From Rubrimonas sp036788415 (GTDB lineage: Bacteria; Pseudomonadota; Alphaproteobacteria; Rhodobacterales; Rhodobacteraceae), in assembly GCF_036788415.1 (NCBI RefSeq), contig NZ_DAIQNN010000002.1:1-64000 (forward strand): a stretch of 64,000 bases of DNA, in the 5' to 3' direction. The translations under genes and the position numbers were made by a program. Below the pieces are notes generated by a model. The model did not search any database. It saw only the letters and a program-made list of their open reading frames with translations, and was not told the origin of the DNA. Of the stretch, positions 54,394 to 63,527 are shown in pieces. Numbering within the stretch: the first letter of the stretch is position 1; every line of letters starts with the position of its first letter.

Positions 54394-54407
54394 TTTGTGA
54401 TCACAAA
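54394..54407. promoter_or_regulatory. Second GntR-type operator, before the aminotransferase gene
   Basis: TTTGTGATCACAAA is a perfect 14-base palindrome 20 bases before the start at 54428. ATTTGTGATCACA is shared exactly with the site at 53674-53686. Confidence 0.7.
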
Positions 54408-54427
54408 ATTCGACCATGGAGCGTCCC

Positions 54428-55816
54428 ATGCCCGCCCTCAACGCGCGCAGCACCGCCGACATCCAGGCCTCCGACGCCGCGCATCACTGGCACCCCTTCA
54501 CCGACAGCGCCGATCTCGCGGCGACCGGGACGCGGGTGATCCGCTCGGCGCAGGGCTGCTGGCTGACCGGGAACGACGGGGAGCGGCTCCTCGACGGCAT
54601 GGCGGGGCTGTGGTGCGTCAATGTCGGCTACGGGCGCGAGGAGATCGTCGAGGCGGTCGCCCGCCAGATGCGCGAGCTTCCCTACTACAACACATTCTTC
54701 CAGTGCACCCACCCTTCCGCGACAGAGTTCGCCGAGGCGCTGACCGAAGTCGCGCCGCCCCACATGAACCGGGTGTTCTTCACCAATTCGGGCAGCGAGA
54801 GCAATGACACGGTGTTTCGTCTGGCCCGCGTCTACTGGGACTGCATGGGACAAGCCTCCAAGAAGATGTTCGTCGCGCGGCGCAACGCCTATCACGGCTC
54901 GACCGTGGTCGGGGCGTCGCTGGGCGGCATGGGCGCGATGCATGCGCAATCCGGTCTGCCGATCGAGGGGATCCGCCATATCGGCCAGCCCTACTGGTTC
55001 GGCGAAGGGCGCGACATGGACGAGGCCGAATTCGGCCTGATCCGCGCCCGCGAACTCGAAGCCGCCATCGACGAGATCGGCGCCGACCGGATCGCCGCCT
55101 TCATCGCCGAGCCGATCCAGGGCGCCGGCGGCGTGATCATCCCGCCCGCCACCTACTGGCCCGAGATCGCCCGCGTCTGCCGCGAGCGCGACATCCTGCT
55201 GATCACAGACGAGGTGATCTGCGGCTTCGGGCGCACCGGCTCGTGGTTCGGCGCCGAGCATTTCGGCGTGCAGGCGGACCTGTCGCCCATCGCGAAGGGG
55301 ATGACCTCGGGCTACATCCCGATGGGGGGCGTGCTGATCTCCGACCGGGTCGCAGGCCCGGTGATGGAGAAGGCGGGCGAGTTCTATCACGGCTACACCT
55401 ATAGCGGGCATCCGGCGGCCTGCGCGGCGGGCATCGCCAATCTGCGCATCCTGCGCGAGGAGAAGCTCGTCGAGCGGGTGCGCGACGACATCGGGCCGTA
55501 TCTGAAATCCCGCTGGATGACGCTCGCCGACCACCCGCTGGTCGGCCAGGCGCGGATGCTGGGGCTTCTCGGCGCGCTCGAGATCGTCGCCGACAAGCGC
55601 ACGATGGCCCGGTTCCCGGGCGGCGCCGGCGCGCGGTGCCGCGATCTGTGCGTCAGGAACGGGCTGGTGATGCGCGCCGTCGGCGACACGATGATCGTCT
55701 CGCCGCCGCTGATCCTGAGCTATGAGGAAGCCGAAGAACTGGTCGTCCGCGCCCGCAAGTCGCTCGACGATCTGGCCGACGCGATGACGCGGGAGGGCTG
55801 GCGCGGCGCCGCCTGA
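54428..55816 (+). CDS. Class III omega-aminotransferase (putrescine/amine-pyruvate type)
   Basis: PLP aminotransferase of 462 residues. TNSGSESNDTVFRLAR binds the cofactor phosphate, D261 is in LLITDEVICGFGRTG, and the Schiff-base lysine K290 is in LSPIAKGMTSGY. The N-terminal HHWHPFTD and the LWCVNVGYGR segment match omega-amino acid and polyamine:pyruvate enzymes such as SpuC. ATG at 54428 uses the GGAG inside the upstream in-frame ATG at 54416. Control by the adjacent GntR protein is supported by the palindrome just upstream. A beta-alanine or GABA substrate is also possible. Confidence 0.88.
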   Translation: MPALNARSTADIQASDAAHHWHPFTDSADLAATGTRVIRSAQGCWLTGNDGERLLDGMAGLWCVNVGYGREEIVEAVARQMRELPYYNTFFQCTHPSATEFAEALTEVAPPHMNRVFFTNSGSESNDTVFRLARVYWDCMGQASKKMFVARRNAYHGSTVVGASLGGMGAMHAQSGLPIEGIRHIGQPYWFGEGRDMDEAEFGLIRARELEAAIDEIGADRIAAFIAEPIQGAGGVIIPPATYWPEIARVCRERDILLITDEVICGFGRTGSWFGAEHFGVQADLSPIAKGMTSGYIPMGGVLISDRVAGPVMEKAGEFYHGYTYSGHPAACAAGIANLRILREEKLVERVRDDIGPYLKSRWMTLADHPLVGQARMLGLLGALEIVADKRTMARFPGGAGARCRDLCVRNGLVMRAVGDTMIVSPPLILSYEEAEELVVRARKSLDDLADAMTREGWRGAA

Positions 55817-55822
55817 CGCCGG

Positions 55823-56601
<779 letters not shown>

Positions 56602-56605
<4 letters not shown>

Positions 56606-57822
56606 GGCGTCGCCCCGTGCGGCGCGCGCGACAGGATGCGCGCGGCGACGGCTTGCGCGCCGGGGCCCATGCCGGGGCCGTCGAACGCGCCCTCGACCTG
56701 AATATCGGCGGCGAGCAGCCGGGCGAGGGCGGCGGCGCGCGCAGGCTCGGGCGGTTCGGGCGCCGTCCAGAACGCGTCGAGCCCGCTCCGATGCGTCAGC
56801 CCCGGCAGGTCGTAGAGCGCGCGCCCCAGCGCGATCACCGGCGCACCTGAAAGCAGCGCCGACAGCCCCGCGGTCGAATTCGCCGTGACCATGCCGGCGA
56901 GGCGCGGCGCGAGCGCGTCGAGATCGCCGCCGTCGAGCCAGATCGCCCGGTCGGCGGCGGGGCTGCGCGCGACCAGCGCCCTCCAGGGCGCGCGCTGGGG
57001 GTCGAGCGGGTGCGGCTTGACGACGAGGCGGGCGGAGGCGGGGGCGCAGCGCGCGAAGCTGTCGCAGATGCGCGCCAGCATCGCCCGCAGCCCGCCCTCG
57101 GGGCCGTTGCGGCGGATCTGGAAGTCCGATTCCAGTTGCAGCGCGACGAGAAAGACCGGGCCTCGCGCCTCGGCGATCCGCGCGAGCGCGGCCCGCAGCC
57201 GCGTCGCCCGCACAGGCCAGCGCGCGGCCTTGCCGACCCAGCCGGCCCATTCCGCCAGAGGCCCATGCAACGCGTGGGTGCGGTAGCGCGGATAGAAGAG
57301 CGGTCCGAGCGCGAGATTGGCGAGGTCGTAGGCGACGTCCATCGCCGCGAAGCCCGCGAATCCCGCCCCGCGCTGTGCGGACCGGGGCGCGGCGCCGCCC
57401 TTGCGCGCCTCCGCCTCCAGCGCCGCAGGGTCGGGGCGCCATCCGCCGAGCGCGTCCGGCTCGACGGTCAGCCAGCCGGGCCGCAGGAAGCCCTGCTCGA
57501 CGATGTGGACGGCGACGCCGCGCGCCCGCGCCTCGGCGATCGCCTCGGCATGGGGCTTGCGCCCGTCGCCGAGGGCGACGAGGTCGGTTGCGCCGGTCCG
57601 CGCAAGGGCCTCGCCGGCGAAGGCGGACCAGTCCTCCGGGGGGCCGCGAAAGCGCACAGCGGGGCGCCCGCGCCAGTAGAGCGCGTCGCCGGGGCAGAGC
57701 AGCACGCGCGAGACCTCCGCCCCGCGCGCGGCCAGCGCGTCGGCGAGGCGGGCGAAGAACGGCGAGCGCGGCCCTTGCAGCAGCAGGACCGAGCGAGGCG
57801 GGAAGAGGGCGGCGTCGCGCAT
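56602..57822 (-). CDS. KpsS-like capsule polysaccharide protein, copy A
   Basis: A 406-residue protein of the KpsS/capsule biosynthesis family (beta-Kdo transferase group). Landmarks: SVLLLQGPRSPFFARLADAL, VEQGFLRPGWLTVEPD, FLVALQLESDFQIR, LVVKPHPLDPQ, and VTANSTAGLSALLSGAPV. It shares all of these in the same order with the divergent gene at 57931, so the two are paralogues. It is translationally coupled to the SDR. A role adding Kdo or another linker sugar to a lipid anchor is inferred from the family. Confidence 0.82.
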
Positions 57823-57868
57823 CCCACGGTGCTACTCCGGCGCGGGGCGCAGGCCAAGCGGGGCCGCG

Positions 57869-57897
57869 TTGACACGGAACGGTCGCATCGCTAGGGA
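57869..57897 (+). promoter_or_regulatory. Candidate promoter for KpsS-like copy B
   Basis: TTGACA at 57869-57874, 17 bases, then TAGGGA at 57892-57897. The -35 is exact; the -10 is weak. It lies in the 108-base space between the two divergent KpsS-like genes. Confidence 0.4.
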
Positions 57898-57930
57898 CCA
57901 AGCCCCCGCAAAAGCGCAGGCGCTTCGATC

Positions 57931-59241
57931 TTGGCACCCCACCCTCCGGCCCGCACCGTGCTGTTTCTGCAGGGGCCGCCCTCGCGCCTCTGGGTGGAGA
58001 TCGCCGACGCTCTGGAGGCCCGCGGCGCGCGCGCCCTGCGCGTCGATCTGTGCCTCGCCGATCAGCTGTGGTGGCGGCGCGGCGGGGCGGTGGCCTATCG
58101 CGGGCGGCTGCGCCACTGGCGGCGCTGGCTGACCGCCTTCACGCGGCGCGAGGGGGTGACGGACATCCTCTATTACGCCGACCGCCTGCCATATCACCGC
58201 ATCGCCGCGAAGGTCGCGCGCGCAGAGGGGATCGCCGCGCATGCGCTCGAATTCGGCTATCTGCGCCCCGACTGGCTGACGCTCGAGCGCGAGGGCGGCG
58301 GCGCCTGGTCGCATTTCCCGCAGGACCCCGCTCTGATGCGCGCCGACGCGCCCGCGCCCGACTTCGCCATCCGCTACCCGCACGATTTCCGGACCGAAGC
58401 TGTCGCCGAAGTCGCCTACAACCTGATCATGACGGCGGGCCGCCCGCTCTTTCCGTTCTACGCCTCCGACAAGTTCTACGCGCCGATCTTCGACTATCTG
58501 TGCTGGCTCCCGAAACTGGCGACGGAGCGGCGGCGGCGCGCGCGGGCGGCGCGGGTGCAGGCCGCCTGCGCCGAGGGGCGCTGGCCCTACACGCTGGTCG
58601 CGCTGCAGATGCAGAGCGACTACCAGCTGCGCCACTCCGCGCCCTTCCACGATCAGGGCGAGATGATCGACGAGATCCTGCGCTCCTTCGCCGCCCATGC
58701 GGCGTCCGATCATCGGCTGGTCTTCAAGCTGCATCCGCTCGACAACGGGTGGGAGAACTGGCCCGCGCGCGCCGCGCGGAGCGCCGCCGCGCTGGGGGTG
58801 GCCGACCGCGTTCTGGTGCTGGACGGCGGCGATCTCGGCGCGCTGATCGGGGGCGCGCAGGGGGTCATCGTGGCGAACTCGACGGTCGGTCTGCACGCGC
58901 TGCGGGCGGGCGCGCCGGTCAAGGCGCTGGGCGCCGCCGTCTACGACATGGCGGGGCTGACGCATCAGGGGCCGCTCGACGGGTTCTGGCGCGCCCCGCC
59001 GCCGCCCGAGCCCGACCTTCTGCGTCGCTTCACGGCGACGCTCGCGGCGGAGATTCAGGTCAAGGGCTCGGTCTACCACCCGGAGGGCCGCCGCCTCGCG
59101 GCGGCGGAGGTCGCCGCGCGGATCGTGGAGGGGCGGGTCGGGCCGGCTTCGCATCGCGGCGAGCCGCACGCCGTGCCGCCCCGCATCCGCGCGCTCAAGG
59201 CCGCATGGCGCAAGCGCCGCGAGGTCCGGGCGCGCGGCTGA
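57931..59241 (+). CDS. KpsS-like capsule polysaccharide protein, copy B
   Basis: A 436-residue paralogue of the gene at 56602, with TVLFLQGPPSRLWVEIADAL, LEFGYLRPDWLTLEREG, TLVALQMQSDYQLRHSAPF, LVFKLHPLDNG and IVANSTVGLHALRAGAPVKA. The start is a TTG at 57931; a GTG at 57958 is the alternative. The C-terminus has a basic tail rich in Arg/Lys, suited to membrane-surface contact. KpsS and KpsC act in sequence in known capsule systems, so copies A and B may do consecutive steps. No kpsMT export genes are in view. Confidence 0.82.
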   Translation: MAPHPPARTVLFLQGPPSRLWVEIADALEARGARALRVDLCLADQLWWRRGGAVAYRGRLRHWRRWLTAFTRREGVTDILYYADRLPYHRIAAKVARAEGIAAHALEFGYLRPDWLTLEREGGGAWSHFPQDPALMRADAPAPDFAIRYPHDFRTEAVAEVAYNLIMTAGRPLFPFYASDKFYAPIFDYLCWLPKLATERRRRARAARVQAACAEGRWPYTLVALQMQSDYQLRHSAPFHDQGEMIDEILRSFAAHAASDHRLVFKLHPLDNGWENWPARAARSAAALGVADRVLVLDGGDLGALIGGAQGVIVANSTVGLHALRAGAPVKALGAAVYDMAGLTHQGPLDGFWRAPPPPEPDLLRRFTATLAAEIQVKGSVYHPEGRRLAAAEVAARIVEGRVGPASHRGEPHAVPPRIRALKAAWRKRREVRARG

Positions 59242-59243
59242 GA

Positions 59244-62200
59244 TCAGCCCTGAGCCCCGCTCACCGGCGCGTCGGCGTCGCGCAGCACGACGTAGATCGC
59301 CGGGATCACGAGCACCGTCAGCAGCGTGCTCGACGCCAGCCCGAACAGCAGCGAGATCGCGAGCCCCTGGAAGATCGGGTCGAACAGGATCACCGCCGCG
59401 CCGAGCATCGCCGCCAGCGCCGTCAGCAGGATCGGCTTGAAGCGGATCGCCCCCGCCTCCAGCAACGCGGCGCGCAGCGACATCGACGGGTCGGGCGCAT
59501 GGCGGATGAAGTCGACCAGCAGGATCGAGTTGCGCACGATGATGCCTGCGAGCGCGATGAAGCCGATCATCGAGGTCGCCGAGAACGGCGCCCCCATCGC
59601 CCAATGCCCCAGCAGGATGCCGATGAACGTCAGCGGGATCGGAGTCAGGACTGCCAGCGGCAGCCGGAACGAGCCGAACTGGATCACCACCAGCACGAAG
59701 ATGCCGGCGAGCGCCACGCCGAAGGCCGCCCCCATGTCGCGGAAGGTGACATAGGTCACCTCCCATTCGCCGTCCCAGAGCAGCGCGGGGCGCGAGATGT
59801 CGAGGGGCTGGCCGTGCAGCAGGATTTCGGGCCGCCCCGCCGCGCCCCAGTCGATCGCGTCCATCGTCTCGGCCACGGCGAGCATGCCGTAGAGCGGGGC
59901 CTCGTAGGCCCCCGCAAGCTCGGCGGTGACCATCTCCAGCGGCAGGCCGTTGCGGCGGAAGATCATGTGCGAGGCGGTCTCGCGACTCACCTCGGCCACG
60001 TCGCCGAGTTCGACCACGCCGCGCGCGCCGGGCAGCAGGTTGGCGGGCACAGGCGTCGAAAGCGCCGCCTGATCGACGCGCCGCCCCCCCGGCGGCAGCG
60101 CGAGGCGGATCGGCAGCGGCTGGCGGCCCTCGCCGCGATGCGAATAGCCCACGAGCCGCCCGAGATAGAGCGCCTCCACCGCGCCATAGACGTCGCCATG
60201 CGCGACCTGATGGAACTCCAGATCGTCCTCGCGCGCGGCGATGCGCAGGCGCTGGGGCGGGGCGCCGATGGTGTCGTCGACATCCACCACGAAGTCCTGC
60301 GCCTCGAAGGCTTCGCGCACCTTGCGCGCCGTCTCGCGCCGCGTCTCGGGGTCGGGGCCGTAGATCTCGGCGAGCAGGGTCGCCAAGACCGGGGGGCCGG
60401 GGGGCGGCTCGACCACCTTCAGCGCCGTGCCCTCGGGCAGGTCGAGCCCGCGCAGCGCGTCGCGGAAGGCGAGGGCGAGGTCGTGGCTGGTCGCGTCGCG
60501 GTCGTGGCGGTCGGTCAGGTTGATCTGGAGCTGGCCCATCTCCGGGCTCTCGCGCAGATAGTAGTGGCGCACGAGGCCGTTGAAGTCGAAGGGCGCCGCC
60601 GTCCCCGCATGGGCCTGCATCGAGACGATGTCGGGAAAGCCCGCCAGCCGGGCCGCCACAGCGCCGAGCGCGCGGTCGGTCGCCTCGACCGAGGCGCCTT
60701 CGGGCAGGTCGAGCACCACCGACAGCTCCGGCTTGTCGTCGAAGGGCAGCAGCTTCACGGTCACGTCGCGGGTCGCGAACAGCGCCATCGAGCCGAGCGT
60801 CGCGACCCCCACCGCCAGCAGGAACGCCCATGAGCGCGCACGACTCGCGAGGATCGGCCCGGCGACCGCCCGATAGCCGCGCCCGAGCAGGCCCTCGCGC
60901 TCGGCATGATCGCCCCCCTTGGCGACGCCGACTTTCACCATCAGCCATGGCGTGACGATGACGGCGACGAAAAAGGACAGGATCATCGCCGCGGACGCAT
61001 TGGCCGGGATCGGCGACATGTAGGGGCCCATCATCCCAGACACCGCCAGCATCGGCAGCAGCGCCGCGACCACCGTCAGCGTCGCGATGATGGTCGGGTT
61101 GCCGACTTCGGCCACTGCGTCCACCGCCGCCTGCGCCGCCGACCGCCCGTCGCGCATCGCCCAGTGGCGGGCGATGTTCTCGATCACCACGATGGCGTCG
61201 TCGACGAGGATGCCGATGGAGAAGATCAGCGCGAACAGGCTGACGCGGTTGAGCGTGTAGCCCATCAGCCACGAGGCCGCGAGGGTGAGCAGGATCGTCA
61301 CCGGGATCACCACCGCCACCACCGCCGCCGCCCGCAGACCGATGGCGAAGGCGACGAGGATCACGATGGAGACGGTGGCGAGGCCGAGATGGAACAGAAG
61401 CTCGTCGGCCTTCTCCTTCGCCGTCTCGCCATAGTCGCGGGTGACATGGGCGACCACGTCCGCGGGGATGATGCGGCCTTCGGCGCGGGCGAGCCCTTCA
61501 TGGATGCGCTCGGCGATCTCGACGGCGTTGGCGCCGGCGCGCTTGGCCAGCGCGATGGACACGGCGGGGGCGCGGCTCAGCCCGCCCGCCCCGTCCGGCG
61601 CGTAATGGCTGACGAGCCGCTCCTCGGGGCGCGACGCGATCTCGATGTCGGCGACGTCGCGCACATAGACGGCCCGCCCGTCGCGCGTGGTCAGCAGCAG
61701 GCCGCCGATCTCGGCGGGTTCGCGCAGGGTGCGCCCGACTGCGAGCCCGACCTGCGATCCGCCGTCGCGCACGAGGCCGGCGCGAAAGACATGGTTGGCG
61801 CCGGCGATCTTCTCGGCCAGCCCCTGCAAGGTGACGCCATGGAGCGCGAGGCGCTCGGGGTCGGGGCGGATGCGGATTTCCTCGTTCTGGGCGCCGACGA
61901 GGTAGCTCAGCCCCACATCCTCGATCCGCGCGAGTTCGACATGCAACTCGCGCGCGATGCGGGTGAGGGCGGCGGCGCTCCAGCGGTCGGCGGCTTCGGG
62001 GCGGGGGGCCAGCGTGACGACGACGATGGCGACGTCGTCGATGCCGCGCCCGACGATCACCGGCTCGGGCACGCCGAGCGGCAGCCGGTCGATGTTGGCG
62101 CGGACTTTCTCGTGCACGCGCAGGATCGCCGCATCCGCGCTCTCGCCGACATGAAAGCGCGCGGTGACCATCGCCGCGTCGTCGACGGTCTGCGAATAGA

Positions 62201-62453
62201 CGTGCTCGACGCCGTTCACCGCCTTGACGATGGTCTCGAGCGGCTCGGTGACGAGCTTCACCGCGTCTTCGGCGCGCAGGCCGGGGACCGAGAGGTGGAT
62301 GTCCACCATCGGCACCGAGATCTGCGGCTCCTCCTCGCGCGGCAGGGCGCCCAGCGCGATCAGCCCGAGCAGAGCCGCGCCGAGCAGCATCAGCGGCACC
62401 AGAGGCGAGGCGATGAAGGCACGCGTCAGGCCCCCCGCGATCCCGAGCTTCAT
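59244..62453 (-). CDS. RND efflux transporter permease
   Basis: Inner-membrane pump of 1069 residues, AcrB/HAE1-like. The first membrane helix (SPLVPLMLLGAALLGLIALGALPREEEPQI) is followed by porter domain one, then the helix block with VRVSLFALIFSIGILVDDAIVVIENIARH, whose acidic pair in LVDDAIVVIEN handles protons, then porter domain two and a second helix block with FSATSMIGFIALAGIIVRNSILLVDFI. Its start overlaps the adaptor stop by 4 bases. Substrates (metal or drug) cannot be told; no outer membrane factor gene is adjacent. Confidence 0.92.
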   Translation of the reverse strand: MKLGIAGGLTRAFIASPLVPLMLLGAALLGLIALGALPREEEPQISVPMVDIHLSVPGLRAEDAVKLVTEPLETIVKAVNGVEHVYSQTVDDAAMVTARFHVGESADAAILRVHEKVRANIDRLPLGVPEPVIVGRGIDDVAIVVVTLAPRPEAADRWSAAALTRIARELHVELARIEDVGLSYLVGAQNEEIRIRPDPERLALHGVTLQGLAEKIAGANHVFRAGLVRDGGSQVGLAVGRTLREPAEIGGLLLTTRDGRAVYVRDVADIEIASRPEERLVSHYAPDGAGGLSRAPAVSIALAKRAGANAVEIAERIHEGLARAEGRIIPADVVAHVTRDYGETAKEKADELLFHLGLATVSIVILVAFAIGLRAAAVVAVVIPVTILLTLAASWLMGYTLNRVSLFALIFSIGILVDDAIVVIENIARHWAMRDGRSAAQAAVDAVAEVGNPTIIATLTVVAALLPMLAVSGMMGPYMSPIPANASAAMILSFFVAVIVTPWLMVKVGVAKGGDHAEREGLLGRGYRAVAGPILASRARSWAFLLAVGVATLGSMALFATRDVTVKLLPFDDKPELSVVLDLPEGASVEATDRALGAVAARLAGFPDIVSMQAHAGTAAPFDFNGLVRHYYLRESPEMGQLQINLTDRHDRDATSHDLALAFRDALRGLDLPEGTALKVVEPPPGPPVLATLLAEIYGPDPETRRETARKVREAFEAQDFVVDVDDTIGAPPQRLRIAAREDDLEFHQVAHGDVYGAVEALYLGRLVGYSHRGEGRQPLPIRLALPPGGRRVDQAALSTPVPANLLPGARGVVELGDVAEVSRETASHMIFRRNGLPLEMVTAELAGAYEAPLYGMLAVAETMDAIDWGAAGRPEILLHGQPLDISRPALLWDGEWEVTYVTFRDMGAAFGVALAGIFVLVVIQFGSFRLPLAVLTPIPLTFIGILLGHWAMGAPFSATSMIGFIALAGIIVRNSILLVDFIRHAPDPSMSLRAALLEAGAIRFKPILLTALAAMLGAAVILFDPIFQGLAISLLFGLASSTLLTVLVIPAIYVVLRDADAPVSGAQG

Positions 62454-63445
62454 GGCGCGACCGCCACGTCGCCGTCGCGCAGCCCGGCGAGGATTTCGAC
62501 CATCCCGCCCTCGCGCGCGCCGGTCAGAACGGCGACCTCCCGCACGCCGTCCGGCCCGCGGAGCGCGACGAAATCGACCCCGCCGCGCGTGACCACCGCC
62601 GCCTCCGGCGCGCGCAGCGCCGTGCGCGTCGCGACCGGCAGGCGCACCAGCGTGCGCTCGCCGACGAGATAGCCGTCGAGCCCGTCCGCCTCGACGTCGA
62701 CCAGCACGCGGCCCGCCTCGAGCGCGGGCAGGACGCGGGCGACGCGTCCCGTGGCCGCACGCGAGCCTGCGGGATCGGCGGGGCGGCCCTCGACCAAGAC
62801 TTCCATGCCGGGGCTCAGCAGCGCCGCATGCCGCTCCGGCAGAGCGAGGCGCAGGAAAAAGCCGCCGCTCGCGATCCGCGCCAGCGGCTCGCCGGCCATG
62901 ACCACGGCGCCGGCGGGCAGCGGCGCGTCGATCACCCGGCCCGAAGCCGGGGCGAGCACCTCGCCCTCGGCGCCCTGCTGGGCGATCACCGCGCGCTCGG
63001 CCTCGGCGGAGGCGATGCGGCCCTGCACCACGTCGAGCGCGGTGCGCAGCGCGTCCACGCGCTGGCGGGTGGTCACGCCGCGTTCGAGCAGCGATTCGGC
63101 GCGCGCAAGTTCGTCGCGCGCGTTCTCGGCCTCGGCCGCAAGCGCGGCGAGCTGCGCCTGCACCGCCTCGATGCGCAACGCCAATTTGTCGTCCACCACC
63201 AGCCCGACGCGGGCGCCGGCGGCGAGGTCGTCGCCCTCCTCGACGTCGAGCGCCACGACTTCGCCGGAGATGCGCGCGCGCGCGGCCACCACGTCGCGGC
63301 TGAGGACCTGACCGTAGACCGCCTTCATGTCGGCGACGGTCTCGGCGCGCAGGACATGGTCGGCGGCGGCGAGCGGGCCGGCGCCGAGGATCAGCGCGAG
63401 CGACGCGGCGACCGGCGCGACGGCGGCGAGAAGGCGGGCGCGCAT
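62450..63445 (-). CDS. RND efflux periplasmic adaptor (membrane fusion protein)
   Basis: A 331-residue HlyD-type adaptor. Signal peptide MRARLLAAVAPVAASLALILG ends near AAA; then lipoyl half-motif RARISGEVVALDVEEGDDLAAG, a coiled-coil hairpin (about residues 75-150), the second half-motif VLAPASGRVIDAPLPAGAVV, and beta-barrel domains. It is the first gene of the pump operon. An inverted repeat lies 12 bases upstream of the ATG. Confidence 0.9.
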   Translation of the reverse strand: MRARLLAAVAPVAASLALILGAGPLAAADHVLRAETVADMKAVYGQVLSRDVVAARARISGEVVALDVEEGDDLAAGARVGLVVDDKLALRIEAVQAQLAALAAEAENARDELARAESLLERGVTTRQRVDALRTALDVVQGRIASAEAERAVIAQQGAEGEVLAPASGRVIDAPLPAGAVVMAGEPLARIASGGFFLRLALPERHAALLSPGMEVLVEGRPADPAGSRAATGRVARVLPALEAGRVLVDVEADGLDGYLVGERTLVRLPVATRTALRAPEAAVVTRGGVDFVALRGPDGVREVAVLTGAREGGMVEILAGLRDGDVAVAP

Positions 63446-63457
63446 GGCGGATACTCC

Positions 63458-63482
63458 ATGACGGGACTGTGAAACCCGTCAT
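63458..63482. promoter_or_regulatory. Inverted repeat at the efflux operon promoter
   Basis: ATGACGGG at 63458-63465 and CCCGTCAT at 63475-63482 are perfect arms around a 9-base spacer, directly upstream of the adaptor gene. This is the size of a TetR- or MarR-type operator, but no such regulator gene is in the window. Confidence 0.5.
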
Positions 63483-63527
63483 AATCCATGCGCGCGCCGG
63501 ATGCGAGATGACGCAAAGGCGCGCCGC

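Noticed and set aside
57832..61272. An open minus-strand frame of 1146 codons across KpsS-like copy B and the RND gene
   Set aside because: It is out of frame with the RND protein and antisense to copy B, with no family motif.
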